Source: Hydrangea macrophylla
Lineage: Eukaryota > Streptophyta > Magnoliopsida > Cornales > Hydrangeaceae
Assembly: GCA_033977485.1 (NCBI GenBank)
Contig: CM066984.1
Span: 26,991,001-27,055,000, forward strand
Direction: 5' to 3'
Length of the DNA: 64,000 bases
Shown: positions 53,921 to 64,000 of the stretch, in pieces
Numbering within the stretch: the first letter of the stretch is position 1
Layout: every line of letters starts with the position of its first letter
Translations under genes and position numbers: made by a program
Notes under the pieces: model-generated
Database searches by the model: none
What the model saw: the letters and a program-made list of their open reading frames with translations, nothing else
What the model was told of the DNA's origin: nothing

Positions 53921-56900
53921 TGTAGACACCCCAATTTGGACCGATCATCGAATTTAGGAGAGCGTCGCCTCCACTTCTGATGATGATAAGGACCGAAAGA
54001 TTTGAAGTATTCCAAGCTGTTCAGAAATTTCTCCAAACACGATAAAATCTTCATAAAAAAAGGAATATCGGGTATTCAGGAAAATTTGAGTATAAAACAT
54101 TACTTTTGGAAAAATCTTCAAAATAAACTTTTTGAGAAGAAAAAGAAAAAAAAAAAAAGACCTAGAAGAGGAAATTTAACAAAATGCGGCACACGGCTGT
54201 GTCTGCGGTACTCAATAAGTGCCGCGCGGCACTCCCAGAGTGCCGTTGCGGCATTCATTGACTGCCACCAATATTTCCTGACTGCTGTTTGCTTTAAAAG
54301 TCCGTATTTTGTGGTATAATACGTATATGTATGCGGATAAAACAAAAAACTGATAAAGTAAGGTTGAGAAAATGCAGCAATCAATAGTTTGGTGGGACAC
54401 TAACTGAATGCCGTGACGGTTGTCACGAAGTGCCGTTTCGGCATTCATTGACTGTTGTAGAAGATTTTTGACTGCTGTTTGCTATAGCAGTTTGCTTTTT
54501 CAGAAAGTATGCATTGTACCACCAAATGCTGTATTTACAGATATTTTTTTTACTCTGAATTCACTGAAATTACTTAGGTATTTGTGTCTATATAAGGAGA
54601 GGTATCTTCATTGGAAAAAGGGACTACTACATATTTTTGGGAGAAGGGAATTTCAAAGCGAAAACAAAAATAATTTTGGGAAAAGAGAGTTTTTGAGAGC
54701 TTGAAGAAGAGCTTGGAAGACCTTCAAAATATAGAAGTTTGAGGATAGTTTGGAGGTGATCCTCTAATCTTAAGTTGTGATTTCTTTCTCTTGAACCTCT
54801 AATCTTCAAATGATTTAGTTCTTCTTGATTAAGTTTTTTAAGGTTTTATTAGTAAACTTGGAAGTCTTAGCTTCCTAGTTCTTTTATACTTCTTCTTTCT
54901 TGTTTGTACTTCTCTCTTGAGATTCTTGGAGGTCCTCCATACCTCACTTGAATCTCATAAGCTTGATCTCTTAGTATCATGCAATCTTATGCTTCACATG
55001 GGAGTCAAAGTTGATAATCTTTTATGAAAGAACAAGTAGATGAATCCCTACCATGGTTTGGGTTCTCTAATCTGGAGTTTCATGGAATCTCTTTTATATT
55101 CCATGAAAACTCATGAGTAATAATCATGCTTGTTTTCACTTCTCTATTGAGATACTTGGAGGTCTTCTATACCTAACTTGAATCTCATGAGTTTGACCTT
55201 TTCTTCTCATGTAAGTTTATGCTTCACATGAGATTTAAAGTTGACCATCATTTTATCAAGAACAAGTAGATGAACCCAAACCCCCATCATGGGTTGGGTT
55301 ATCTAATTTGGAGTTTTCATGGAATCTCTTTATATTCCTTGAAAACTCATGAGTATTAGTCATGTTTTGACCTCCAATGACCCTCAATGGAAAGGAGGGT
55401 TAGGTTTAAGATGAGTTAATATCCATGGCTTGATGGATAGATGCAACAAAAAATATGATAAGTTCAATAGTGGTGCAGTGAATTCATGATCCTGTTTTGA
55501 TCAAGGATTTTTAATTAAATCTTGATCTGTTGGAATTGAATGAGACCACTTGGAATGTGTTCATAACATAAAGTTCTACCACTGTAATTTTTGTTTTAGT
55601 GAGATCTTGTGGTTAACTTGGTTTGATCATGAGCTTGGCGAAACTATCATATTCTGTCCAGAATTTCAGAACAATAAGATAGTTTCAAAATAAGTAAATC
55701 AGAACCTTAATCAAACATTTTTGACCCCAAATAATTTTTTATATTAAGTTTGATGTGTTACTAAGATCCCCTAAAATTATCAAAGTGATTTTGATTTGTT
55801 TTTCTATTTTTAAAAAATTGTGCAAAATCTCTGGAAAGAGATTTGCAAATCTCTAGGTGACGTCTGGTTTTTACCTTCTTCCTAGAGATTGGACCATTGA
55901 TCTCCGCTTTTTTTTTTGTTTGAAAACTAGACTCACAGAGGCACATTGTGTCCAAAAATCATCAAGATCAAACCATGGGAACCATGCCTTTTCTTTTTTG
56001 AAGTTATGATTTTGAGCAATTTTTAGAATTTTGTCACAATTTTGACCAATCTTGTAAATAATGGTCCAAATGACTTTTCTATGACCTAGGGATTAAACTA
56101 TGCTTCAATAATAATTACTTAAGCTTAAATTCAGAGGGTAAATGGTCCAAATCAAGTAACAATCCAATAGCTTGTTCTTATTTCCATGTAGATTGATACT
56201 TATACTTAGAATTCTTGGTATGTCATTTCTTCTACTTGATAGAATTAAGCTAGACATTTAGAGATGGTCATTTAATATTGTATATCCTTTCTAAAGCATG
56301 TGGACTAACCCTTGTTTTGTAGCACTGATGAGGTATGATCTCTTGACTCTTCTCTAACTTAATTATTTTTTAATTTTATTGATTTTCCAACCTCATGTGC
56401 GACACCTTAGAATTAAGATTTTCCTTATGTGTATATATGTTATACGAGACCCTTTTATTAGGATTTATTCTTTTGTATGCATTACACGTTTAAACATTTG
56501 CGCTGGATCCCAGGTAAGTTTCATAGTTCCCTAAATGAACATCATATTGTTTGTTAATCGAAATATGTGGTTTTGAGTAATTTTTTGTCATTTTCATACA
56601 CCCTTTAGACATGCTTTTGTAATGTATATCTATATATGTATTAGTTGAGGGCATGCTTAGATTAATAATTCGATTAAAAGGATGTTGAGTAGAGGCCTAT
56701 CACGAGATAGGATGAGAGAGGGTGTTTTAGTCCATCGTGCTCCTTCCTCTCTCATTCCATAATCCCCGGACCTAGTTAATCTCTGGTTTAAAAAAAGATC
56801 AGTTTGCTTTAAAATTGTTTCTTAATTTTCCTTTTAAAAATTAAGTGGCGACTCGTTTATGAATTCGAATTTGGATTTGGAAAAGATTTTAAATGAAAAA

Positions 56901-56932
56901 GTTATGGGTAAGAGAAAATTGCGATATCCACA
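53921..56932 (+). repeat. Element A 3' LTR
   Basis: 3012 bp, TGTAGACACC to ATATCCACA. Dyads: a perfect 16 bp palindrome AGTGCCGCGCGGCACT at 54218-54233, TGCCGTTGCGGCA at 54241-54253, TGCCGTTTCGGCA at 54431-54443. TATA box 54589-54596. Internal direct repeat at about 54905-55140 and 55141-55375. Confidence 0.92.
54186..54475 (+). promoter_or_regulatory. Dyad cluster in A 3' LTR
   Basis: Best preserved set in A; the first two dyads start 21 bp apart. The cluster ends about 115 bp before the TATA box. Confidence 0.7.
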
Positions 56933-56937
56933 TGCTC
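56933..56937. repeat. Right target-site duplication of element A (TGCTC)
   Basis: One mismatch to TGCCC at 2077-2081. Confidence 0.6.
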
Positions 56938-56972
56938 GCCCTTTCGAGAGGGGGCGGTCCTTTCGATGGTTA

Positions 56973-57059
56973 CGACTGTTTCGTTGGGAAAGGTGCAAAA
57001 GTGTGGTATGGCCAATTAAAAATCTTGTGATAAAGGAACAGCCTTTCCCAAACAAGGCC
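56973..57059. mobile_element. Possible 87 bp Tourist-like MITE
   Basis: TTA at 56970-56972 and 57060-57062 flank a segment whose ends carry GTTGGGAAAGG and its near-complement CCTTTCCCAAAC. The terminal repeat is imperfect and the element very short, so this is tentative. Confidence 0.4.
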
Positions 57060-57062
57060 TTA

Positions 57063-57574
57063 AAATGAGGGGGAGGAGGATGAAAATTCTTGCTGAGGAA
57101 ATAAAGAAGGAAAGGGTCCCTTTTATAAGAAAACCCACATGGGATTTTTATCCCATGTGGTTGTGACACATTGTAACCATTCGATCTTTGATGTCCGATC
57201 TTCAATTGTTAATATCTTTTGATTCGGACGTCCGATTTGCACGATTCAAAAAGTTCTGGAATCATATCGACGAGTCCTTTAAATCAATATAGTCAAACTA
57301 AGAATTTATTTTTTTTAAAATGACCATATTGCCCCTGTATTCGTCCAACTATGCTTTAAAACTTCGATCAGCCTCTGCTTCTTCTCTAGTCATCCAATCA
57401 GACTAATTTGAATGGCCTTGAACTCATGATGGTGAGTACTTTGACTTGGTATGCTTTGATTTGGCATTTGATCATTCCGAGTTGGATTCTAGCTTGCTCA
57501 TTTATTTATGTGCTTGGTGGGCCCCCTGTGATAATTAGTTCTTTTTGGGTGGGGGCAAAAATGGGGTGTCTATA
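57063..57574 (-). repeat. LTR remnant of element D
   Basis: In minus sense it begins TATAGACACCCCATTTTTG, the LTR start seen in B. A TATAAAAG is at about 57121-57128 on the minus strand, roughly 450 bp in. A perfect 11 bp inverted repeat (CCACATGGGAT, 4 nt loop) lies at 57135-57160. The rest of this LTR would lie beyond the insertion of A, so A seems to have inserted into it. Confidence 0.6.
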
Positions 57575-57594
57575 GCTGCCCCTCTTTGTCAGGT
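57575..57594 (-). promoter_or_regulatory. Element D polypurine tract
   Basis: In element sense GACAAAGAGGGGCAGC abuts the LTR, the same core (AAGAGGGGC) as in C. Confidence 0.6.
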
Positions 57595-58024
57595 TTTACG
57601 ACCCATTTTGCCTCAAAAATTTTTTTAATGCGAGGGAAACATGTACAGGAGTACAACCGATGTTGAAGTTTGTTCAGGATGCCTAGATATCTTTAATGAA
57701 AAAGAATCAGGTCAAACATACGTAATTCGGGTAAGTGATACCATCATAGGCGAGATTAGAAGTGATGTGCCAGAGTAGGCAAGTGAGTGTGGTGCTAGAT
57801 TAGAAGTGATGTGCTAGAGTATGAAATTAAGTGATGTGCCAGAGTAGGCAAGTGAGTGTGGTATGCCAGGATAGGCAGTTATGGATTTAATTTATGTAGG
57901 GATTGAGTGGATGATCAAAAATGGTAAGACTAGGCTCATAGAGCTGCCTACACATCTCTTGTGGGGAGAATCAAGTCGACATACTCAGTCCTGACGACAG
58001 GGCATGAGTGATGAAGAGGATGAC

Positions 58025-58376
58025 ACGTTGGACGAGGGAGAACAAAATGCCATTTCAGAGCATGACTGCAAGGGAGATAAGAGATAAGAACAGTGAAATG
58101 CGATACACGTGATTACTATAGAGATGAAAGAGGATAGCAGCAAAATGCGGTACTCGTGATTTCTGTGGGGATGTAATACTAGAGCAACATAATGCAATAA
58201 ACGAGACTGCTGTGGGGATAAAATTTAAGAGTGGTAAAATGCGATACACGTGATTTTAGTGGAAATAAAAGATAAAAGCAACAGAATCCGATACACGTGA
58301 CTACTGTGGAGATAAAAGATAAGAACGACAAAATACGATAAACGTGATTGCCATGGAGATAAAAGACAAGAGCATG
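58025..58376. repeat. About 56 bp minisatellite in element D, 6-7 copies
   Basis: Units contain 'AAAATGCGATACACGTGAT' and 'TGTGGAGATAAAAGA', moderately diverged. ORFs here are artefacts. Confidence 0.75.
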
Positions 58377-58379
58377 TTT

Positions 58380-59625
58380 CTATTGGGATTGTGCCCTTAA
58401 ACCATTACTGTGTGCATGAGACATAAATGTTTTATATGAAGGAAATATGTTATAAAATCATATTCACACAGTGGAAGATTAAGTTTAAAACTTTGTGTGT
58501 CAGAAATGACTACTCATGTGAATCTAGGAATATGTAAAGAAGAACAATACCATTTTCGCTTATTAAACTTTAGTTGATTCTTCTTGCTCAAGATTCCAGC
58601 AACTTCCTCTGGATGATCTTCACACCTGTGACTCCTTTGCATGCTCTCGCGAAGACTATAACTACTAGGAGTCCAACTAGAGAGAGAAAGAGCTATGGAA
58701 ATACTATAAAACTGTTTCTGAAGACTTAGGGCTTCAAAAACGACGAGTTATTCACGTAGGTCTCCTATTTATAAGTATTTCCAATAGACCTAAGGTCGAA
58801 TCAATTGCCAAAATTGGAAATTGATTGCCTTCCCAATCGATTGGTGATTGGTTTAATACCAATCGATTGCCCTACCAATTGATTAGATATTCCTCCAATC
58901 AATTGGTCCCTTTTCTCTCTTGTCTTCTTGCATCCTTGGAGCTAAGAGTGGGACCTCCTAGGTTCTTTGTTCTTGTCTTAGATCAGTCATTAATTCCCAT
59001 GATCAAACTCTTTGATCAGTAAATTAACTAACTAATCAGCTAACATTTACTCCACTATAAAATGATAACTGCACTCCAACACAAAAGAACATATCCGAGG
59101 CGATAACTAGACTTGTATGGTTATACTAATGTTCCTCCACCTTCAGCAATCATAATCATGTCCATGTAATCGGATAAACTATTACTATCAACCTGAATTA
59201 TGATAACTTCTTCCATACCTTGAGTTTTAGTCACCTCTCATGATTACGAAACATATTGGTAACTACTTATCAACAAGAATGCAATTCTCCATAATCAACT
59301 TCGTGACACTCTCAAGGGAATGCTTACTCTTTATCAGAGGGTAGATTCCTTCTTGACAATATATGTTCATAATCCTATGAACATGAAATACCCAAGATAC
59401 CTAGGTGTTGAATATTTAGACCTCACTGATTGGTAAGTCAAAGCAGTCATATTCACAGTCAGTGTCCATAATAGTCTCAAGATTAAAAACACGTACCTTA
59501 TACAAGTCATGAGTTCCTTATGACTAATGACAGTTTTAGATGTCAACGGGAAAGCTCATGGTCTGTCAATGCACTATAAGTAGTAGCATATTAACTAAGA
59601 GTCTCACTCTCTAGTGATTGAGATT
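58380..59625 (-). mobile_element. LTR-like insertion (probably a solo Copia LTR), ends not resolved
   Basis: Breaks between two minisatellites. Minus-strand TATAAATAG at about 58768-58777, with a cluster of CAATCGATTG palindromes just upstream of it. The left end reads TATTGGGATTGTGCCC, like ends of plant Copia LTRs. No primer site and no coding region. I could not find matching target duplications. Confidence 0.45.
58799..58905 (-). promoter_or_regulatory. CAATCGATTG palindrome cluster
   Basis: Perfect copies at 58834-58843 and 58860-58869. Near-copies at 58799, 58819, 58876 and 58896 (CAATCAATTG). Spacing is 15-26 bp, several at 20. Lies 20-130 bp upstream of the minus-strand TATA box. Confidence 0.65.
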
Positions 59626-59634
59626 CATCACTCC

Positions 59635-60500
59635 ATCCAATGGGCCAAGTTAAGGCACAATAGAAACTCATTTGAGTGCATCGAGTTAAGGCATGCTAGA
59701 AAATCATTTTGAATAGGCCGAGCTAAGGCACACTAATAAATCATTTTGAGTGGGCCAAGTTAAGGCACGCTAGAAAATCATTTAAGTTGGCCAGGTTAAG
59801 GCATGCTAGAAAATCATTTGAATGGGCCAAGTTAAGGCATGCTAGGGTATCATTTTGAATGGGTCGGGTTAAGGCATAGGAAATCATTTAAGTGGGCCAA
59901 GTTAAGGCACGCTAGAAAATCAATTGAGTGGGCCGAGTTAAGGTACACTAGAAAATCATTCGAGTGGACAAGGGTAAAGGCATGCTAGAAAATTAGTTGA
60001 GTTTGCCGAGTTAAGGCTCACTAGAAATTCATTTAAGTGGGCCAAGTTAAGGCTTGCTAAAAAATCTTTTAAGTGGGCCTGGTTAAGGTATGCTAGAAAT
60101 TTATTTGAGTGGGCGGGGTTTAGGCATGCTAGAAAATTATTTTGAGAGGCCGAGTAATTAAGCTATAAAAAGAAATCATTTGAGTGGGCCGGGTTAAGAC
60201 ACACTAGAAAAATCATTTGAGTGGGCTGGGTTAAGGCACGCTAGAAAATTATTTTGAAAGGGCCGAGTTAAGCATGCAAGAAAATCATTTTAGTGGGCCG
60301 GGTTAAGGCATGCTAGAAAATAATTTCAGTAAGAAGGGTTAAGGCACACTAGAAAATCACTTGAGTGGGTCGGGTTAAGGCACGGTGGAAAATCATTTGA
60401 GTAGGTCGAGTTAAGGTATGCTAGAAAATTATTTTAAGAGGGCCGAGTAAAGGCACATAGGGAAATTAGATTTAGTGGGCCGGGTTAAGGCACGCTACTT
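59635..60500. repeat. About 37 bp minisatellite in element D, about 22 copies
   Basis: Units of 'GGGCCAAGTTAAGGCACGCT' followed by AGAAAATCATTTGAGT, diverged, some truncated. Confidence 0.85.
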
Positions 60501-61500
60501 TAAAATCTTAACATGTCTTCAATCAATTCTAATGTAATAGGGGGTTACACGCTCAACCATTAATGCATCGCAGAGCCTGTATGGGCAAACTACGCGTGTG
60601 ATGCATGAAACTGAAATGAATATGTAAGAAAATTATCATGCTTTACGGGGGATAACCGTTCAACTATCCAAAACCATGTAGAGCCACTAACGGCGAACTA
60701 CTCTTAAGGAGAAACATCATGGAGCTATTAAAGGAGAACCACATATGTATTGCACAATCACCATTACAGATATTTTAAAGGAAACCCATCCGCCAAGGAC
60801 TTTTCTGTCATGCAAAGTTTTGACTTTAAAGTTCATGACGGCCCCTTGCACCTAGTGTTAAGGTAAAGTAGGACACAAATTAAAGGGCGACTTGCCCCTA
60901 GTATGAAGCATAAATGGGTTTGAGTCAATGGATGGGACAGAACATTTTTAGAGGTTGCCTACATAACCCCTAGCGGGAATTAGGTCAAACATAGTTCTGA
61001 GCAAGAACAGTTCTTGGATAATATCGGGATTGAGAAGTGGGGTTCGAATAAAGTTAGGACTCTAGAGATGAGGGTTAAGCACTGGCAATACCAAACATTT
61101 TGAGAGGTTGCCTACGTATCCCCTAATAGGAATTAGGTCAAACGTAGTTCAATCATAACACGAGACTTTTGGCCACTGGCATAATGACCATTCTATGTTT
61201 GATCAAGGTGATGAATTTCAAGATCAACCACATTTAGATCCATAGGGAACATATTTTCTAGACAATTATTTGATAGTGTGAAATCAGAGATGACTCGGTC
61301 TGAATTCAACGCTAAGGTCAAAACTGGTGTACAAAGCTTTTAACAATTAGATCCATCTTAGTAAGCATAGGTTCGATTACAGTGTAACGTCTTCACCCTT
61401 TTCTTTTCTTTTCTTTTTTTTTTTCGCTCTAACTTTTTCCTAGTCACCCTTTTAGGTTTTCATCCTAGCGAGCATTTTTTATTTTTCTTTTCTTCTCATC
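60501..61500. other. Element D region with hairpin-motif pair, no gene
   Basis: The pair at 60954-61000 and 61101-61148 each has GAGGTTGCCTAC, ATTAGGTCAAAC and TAGTTC. A PPT-like TGCCCCTAGT is at 60892. No ORF of note. Confidence 0.55.
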
Positions 61501-62560
61501 TGAGGTTGCACGTGCCAACACTGTTGGTTCCGCCTCCCCCACACGCACCTGCAAAGTTAGCAACACGTGGCACATAGTCAGCAGTTGATTGACCAATTAG
61601 AAACTATAATATGTGCGTTGATGTGGCACAAGGGCATTAACCTACCAACTAGAACGTGCCATGAGGCATTGATTGCCACATGACTGCCGATGCTGCTTGC
61701 CAAATGCCACCTTGGGCCCAGTTTTAGTTTTTTGCCATTTTTTGCTATCCCTAGTCCAATAATTCACCCACAACTTTCACAAAACTTTTTGTTCACAACC
61801 CACAAAAGTGTATCTATCTCTTTTCTATGTTATCCTGTGATGTCAGTGATTTTCGAGGAACAACACTTATTTCTAGCTAATTTGGCCGTTCTGGACGCAA
61901 TGGTGGGGTCAGAATTGCAAAATTCTAAACTTTCTAGACCTATTTGACTTTTTATAAGTCCATTTCTAGTCAATGTGACTAGATTTCTAGCATACGGGTC
62001 CCACCTTGACTGGCCCAGACTCGATCTGGCCCAAATTAGTGACTTTTCCACCTATTAAAGCCCTTTTGGGCTCACCGGTGAGCTCTCTTTGGGCTAGTTC
62101 TACGACAAATTTGAAATCGTGCCTCTCAGGCCTTTTTGGGCACCGATTTCTCAAGGTAATTGCTCCAAAAATCCAATTTCTCTTATTTCTTGTACATATA
62201 TCTTTGTTACATCTTTGTCCCGAGTAGTTATTGTTTTGTGGGTATTATTCTTATTTTGTTTTATTTCAAGTTTTCGATGTCTGCAATCAAAATAGATAAA
62301 AAAAAAGAAGCATAAAAAGAAAACAATGTAATAAGTGGTGTCATGGAAATCTTTCCTTGCTCAAATGGTGATTCCGATAACAATAGCAACTGAGAAAAAG
62401 GGCATTTTTGGCATAGAATACTTTAGAATAAATCATTGTTTACATGATTCATTCTTGTCTTAGATTTATTTTGAACTCAATGTGCTCAACAATTGATGTT
62501 TTCAGTGATTATATGAATTGTTTGCATGCAATGGTACTTATGAAATTGTAATCTTAATTA
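61501..62560. other. Non-coding region, unclassified
   Basis: Short ORFs (61690-61947, 62006-62227) have no recognisable domain. The 62000-62160 stretch is rich in GGGCC/GGCCC and could be part of an old LTR. Confidence 0.35.
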
Positions 62561-63300
62561 TTGAATACTCCATGCCTAGGGAAGATGGAGTGTGCTACAC
62601 CCCTAGTTTAGTGTAAGACACTCCATGCCAACTGAAGATGAATTATATTAGTAATTAGATTATGATTATTCTCTTGAAGAAGGAATTGGGCTGGTAACCA
62701 CAATTCTTCATTCTCCTATACCTTTTTACATCTTTTTAATATTGCTTTAATTAGCTAAAGATGGTAAAGTTAGCACTTCTTAGGAGGCAACCCAAGTGTC
62801 ATTCTCTACGTTTTATTTATTTATTTTGTCTCTTTTTGGTTGTGTTTAAGTTCTTTAATTTTTAAGTTTAATTTTAATTTTTATTTATGTCAAAAATTTT
62901 GTTTCATTTTCTTTAGTAAACTGCTAGATCGAGTTTATGTTTAGAATTTAAATTTCTGTTCAGCACTTTTTGGTTGCCACTTGGCATTTTTTTTCAATAG
63001 ACATTAAATCCACACTTTGCATCGCCTTTATATATTTCCATTTGCTATTATCTCTTCCTGTTTTATTTTATTATTATTATGTTTTAGTGATGATAGGTGA
63101 ATATTGGATCCACTTGGAGTTAATGTCTATATATAATTCTTATATTTTTATCGATTCACCCATTGTGTGATTGCTATAGCCGAGGTACAATTGTTTTACT
63201 TTTGTAGTGCCAATCATTTTTTTGTTAATTTTTTTTTCATTGGAAACAATAAAAGGTTCAGGTTTGGGGGTGGGGGTGGGCACTCACATGCACATATGCA
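62561..63300. mobile_element. Possible Athila-like gypsy remnant
   Basis: Contains AGGAGGCAACCCAAG near 62780, resembling the GGGAGGCAACCC motif of Athila-lineage elements, and GGTTTGGGGGTGGGGG at 63260-63277. 'ACTCCATGCC' occurs twice (62567, 62619). No coding remains. Confidence 0.35.
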
Positions 63301-64000
63301 CCAAATTTGGTTTTTTATTTTTATTTATAAAAAAATAGAAAATTGCGCTAAATTAACTATTTTACCAAAGTTTTTGCAATCACATGTCCAACTCCCCTCG
63401 TTATCAAGTAGAAACTGTGTGGAAGTACGTGCTTTGAAGTATGTTGTTCAATTGAAATTGACACTAAGTCATGATTTGTGGTTTTGAGTATTGTGTTGCC
63501 TAAATCATATTCTATATTATGGAATTGCAAGCTCATATCAAAAGCACTGCACGTAGTCCTATGAATACTTATTTAGATTGGACTGGACTTACAATTTAGA
63601 TTTCTAGATAACAAAAGTGTGGAGACTAAACACTTGTGAGTTTCGAGCCATTCATTCTTTTTAGAGTATTGTAATAATGCTCATCAAAGTTTAATCTAAT
63701 TTTTCTAGATGACAATTAATCGTTGTTTAGTCTCATTCTTTCTAACTCTTGGTTGACGGTTAAGAAAAAGAAAATACTATCCAATTGCCATAATTTAAAA
63801 AAAAATGTGTAATTCCTTATTTAAAAAAAATAACCATACACCCTTGGGAAATGATTGTAGGCTATCTTTGTTTAAACCCCTTTGGCCTTTTGAACTACCT
63901 GCAATAAAGAAAATATTACCCCTTATTAGCCTGTTGAGCCTTAAAACAAGTAATAAATACTTTGCCTTTTTATTTCTCCACCAATTATCCTACCCACTTT
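63301..64000. other. AT-rich non-coding sequence
   Basis: No gene, RNA or repeat terminus recognised. Confidence 0.4.

Larger units (their letters stand above)
2082..56932 (+). mobile_element. Element A: giant Ty3/gypsy Tat-lineage retrotransposon carrying nested insertions
   Basis: Bounded by two related LTRs (2082-13169, interrupted by element B, and 53921-56932) that start TGTAGACAC and end in CACA. It is flanked by TGCCC (2077-2081) and TGCTC (56933-56937), a 5 bp duplication with one mismatch. Removing element B and the Copia TR-GAG element (with C inside it) leaves about 20.9 kb, large even for the Tat/Ogre group. Order: LTR, tRNA-Arg primer site, gag, protease, RT, RNase H, second RNase H, integrase, hairpin motifs, antisense DUF7745-like and PMD pseudogenes, minisatellite, hairpin motif, polypurine tract, LTR. 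Every coding region has frameshifts or stops, so this copy is dead. Confidence 0.9.
57595..61500 (-). mobile_element. Element D: 3' interior remnant of a Tat-lineage gypsy
   Basis: Carries hairpin motifs near the LTR (57941-57986, and a decayed one about 57657-57715) and a pair at 60954-61000 and 61101-61148, in the same order as C. A CCTAGTCACCC...CATCCTAGCGAGC stretch near 61440-61475 matches 27910-28025 of C. No pol and no PMD/DUF7745 gene remain; the space between the motifs holds two minisatellites and an LTR-like insertion. Confidence 0.65.

Noticed and set aside
57655..57715. Additional intact hairpin motif in D
   Set aside because: Only parts (GCCTAG...AATCAGGTCAAAC...CGTAATTC) match and the inner hairpin is lost, so it is listed as decayed only.
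59635..60500. Regularly spaced repeats suggesting a CRISPR-like array
   Set aside because: The intervening sequence is itself part of the 37 bp unit, there are no unique spacers, and this is a plant genome.
61690..62227. Two short ORFs right of element D as a possible host gene
   Set aside because: No recognisable domain, low complexity, no splice-supported extension.

Overview
The window is plant nuclear DNA, most likely from a eudicot. Evidence is the Stowaway and Tourist-type MITEs, Ty3/gypsy Tat-lineage elements with tRNA-Arg primer sites, a Sirevirus-like Copia element with a tRNA-Met primer site, and plant-mobile-domain (PMD) genes with GT-AG introns. I see no ordinary host gene. Essentially the whole window is nested LTR retrotransposons. 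The species cannot be named from the sequence.

Layout. (1) 1-2081: flank with a partial Stowaway MITE and a complete Tourist-like MITE. (2) 2082-56932: element A, a giant Tat-lineage gypsy on the + strand, about 20.9 kb once its insertions are removed, with near-matching 5 bp target duplications (TGCCC/TGCTC). (3) 3543-11639: element B, a gag-only relative of A inserted in A's 5' LTR (target duplication ACCTC). (4) 17837-43681: a gag-only Copia element (TR-GAG type) inserted in A's pol (target duplication GAATT). (5) 18653-39411: element C, a 20.8 kb Tat gypsy on the - strand, inserted in the 5' LTR of the TR-GAG element; its LTRs are about 99.6 % identical, so it is the youngest insertion. 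(6) 56933-61500: remains of a fourth gypsy, D, on the - strand, with minisatellites and an LTR-like insertion. (7) 61500-64000: degraded repeat DNA with an Athila-like motif.

Element C encodes gag, aspartic protease, RT, two RNase H domains and integrase in one frame broken by two amber codons. A carries the same order but is full of frameshifts. Between integrase and the 3' LTR, both A and C carry the same two genes in antisense: a PMD gene with six coding exons plus a 5'UTR intron, and a DUF7745-like gene. The cassette lies between copies of a conserved hairpin motif. Antisense placement explains why spliceosomal introns survive in a retrotransposon.

The most unusual signals are regulatory or structural. 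All three gypsy LTR families carry arrays of the dyad TGCCG-N2/3-CGGCA at about 21-22 bp spacing upstream of their TATA boxes, and the same arrays lie upstream of the antisense genes. The Copia LTR uses a different palindrome (CAGTCGACTG) at 20-21 bp spacing, and a third LTR-like insertion uses CAATCGATTG. The primer-binding regions of A and B are complementary not just to the tRNA-Arg 3' end but to about 50 nt of it, up to the anticodon stem, with a wobble base that looks like a copied inosine.
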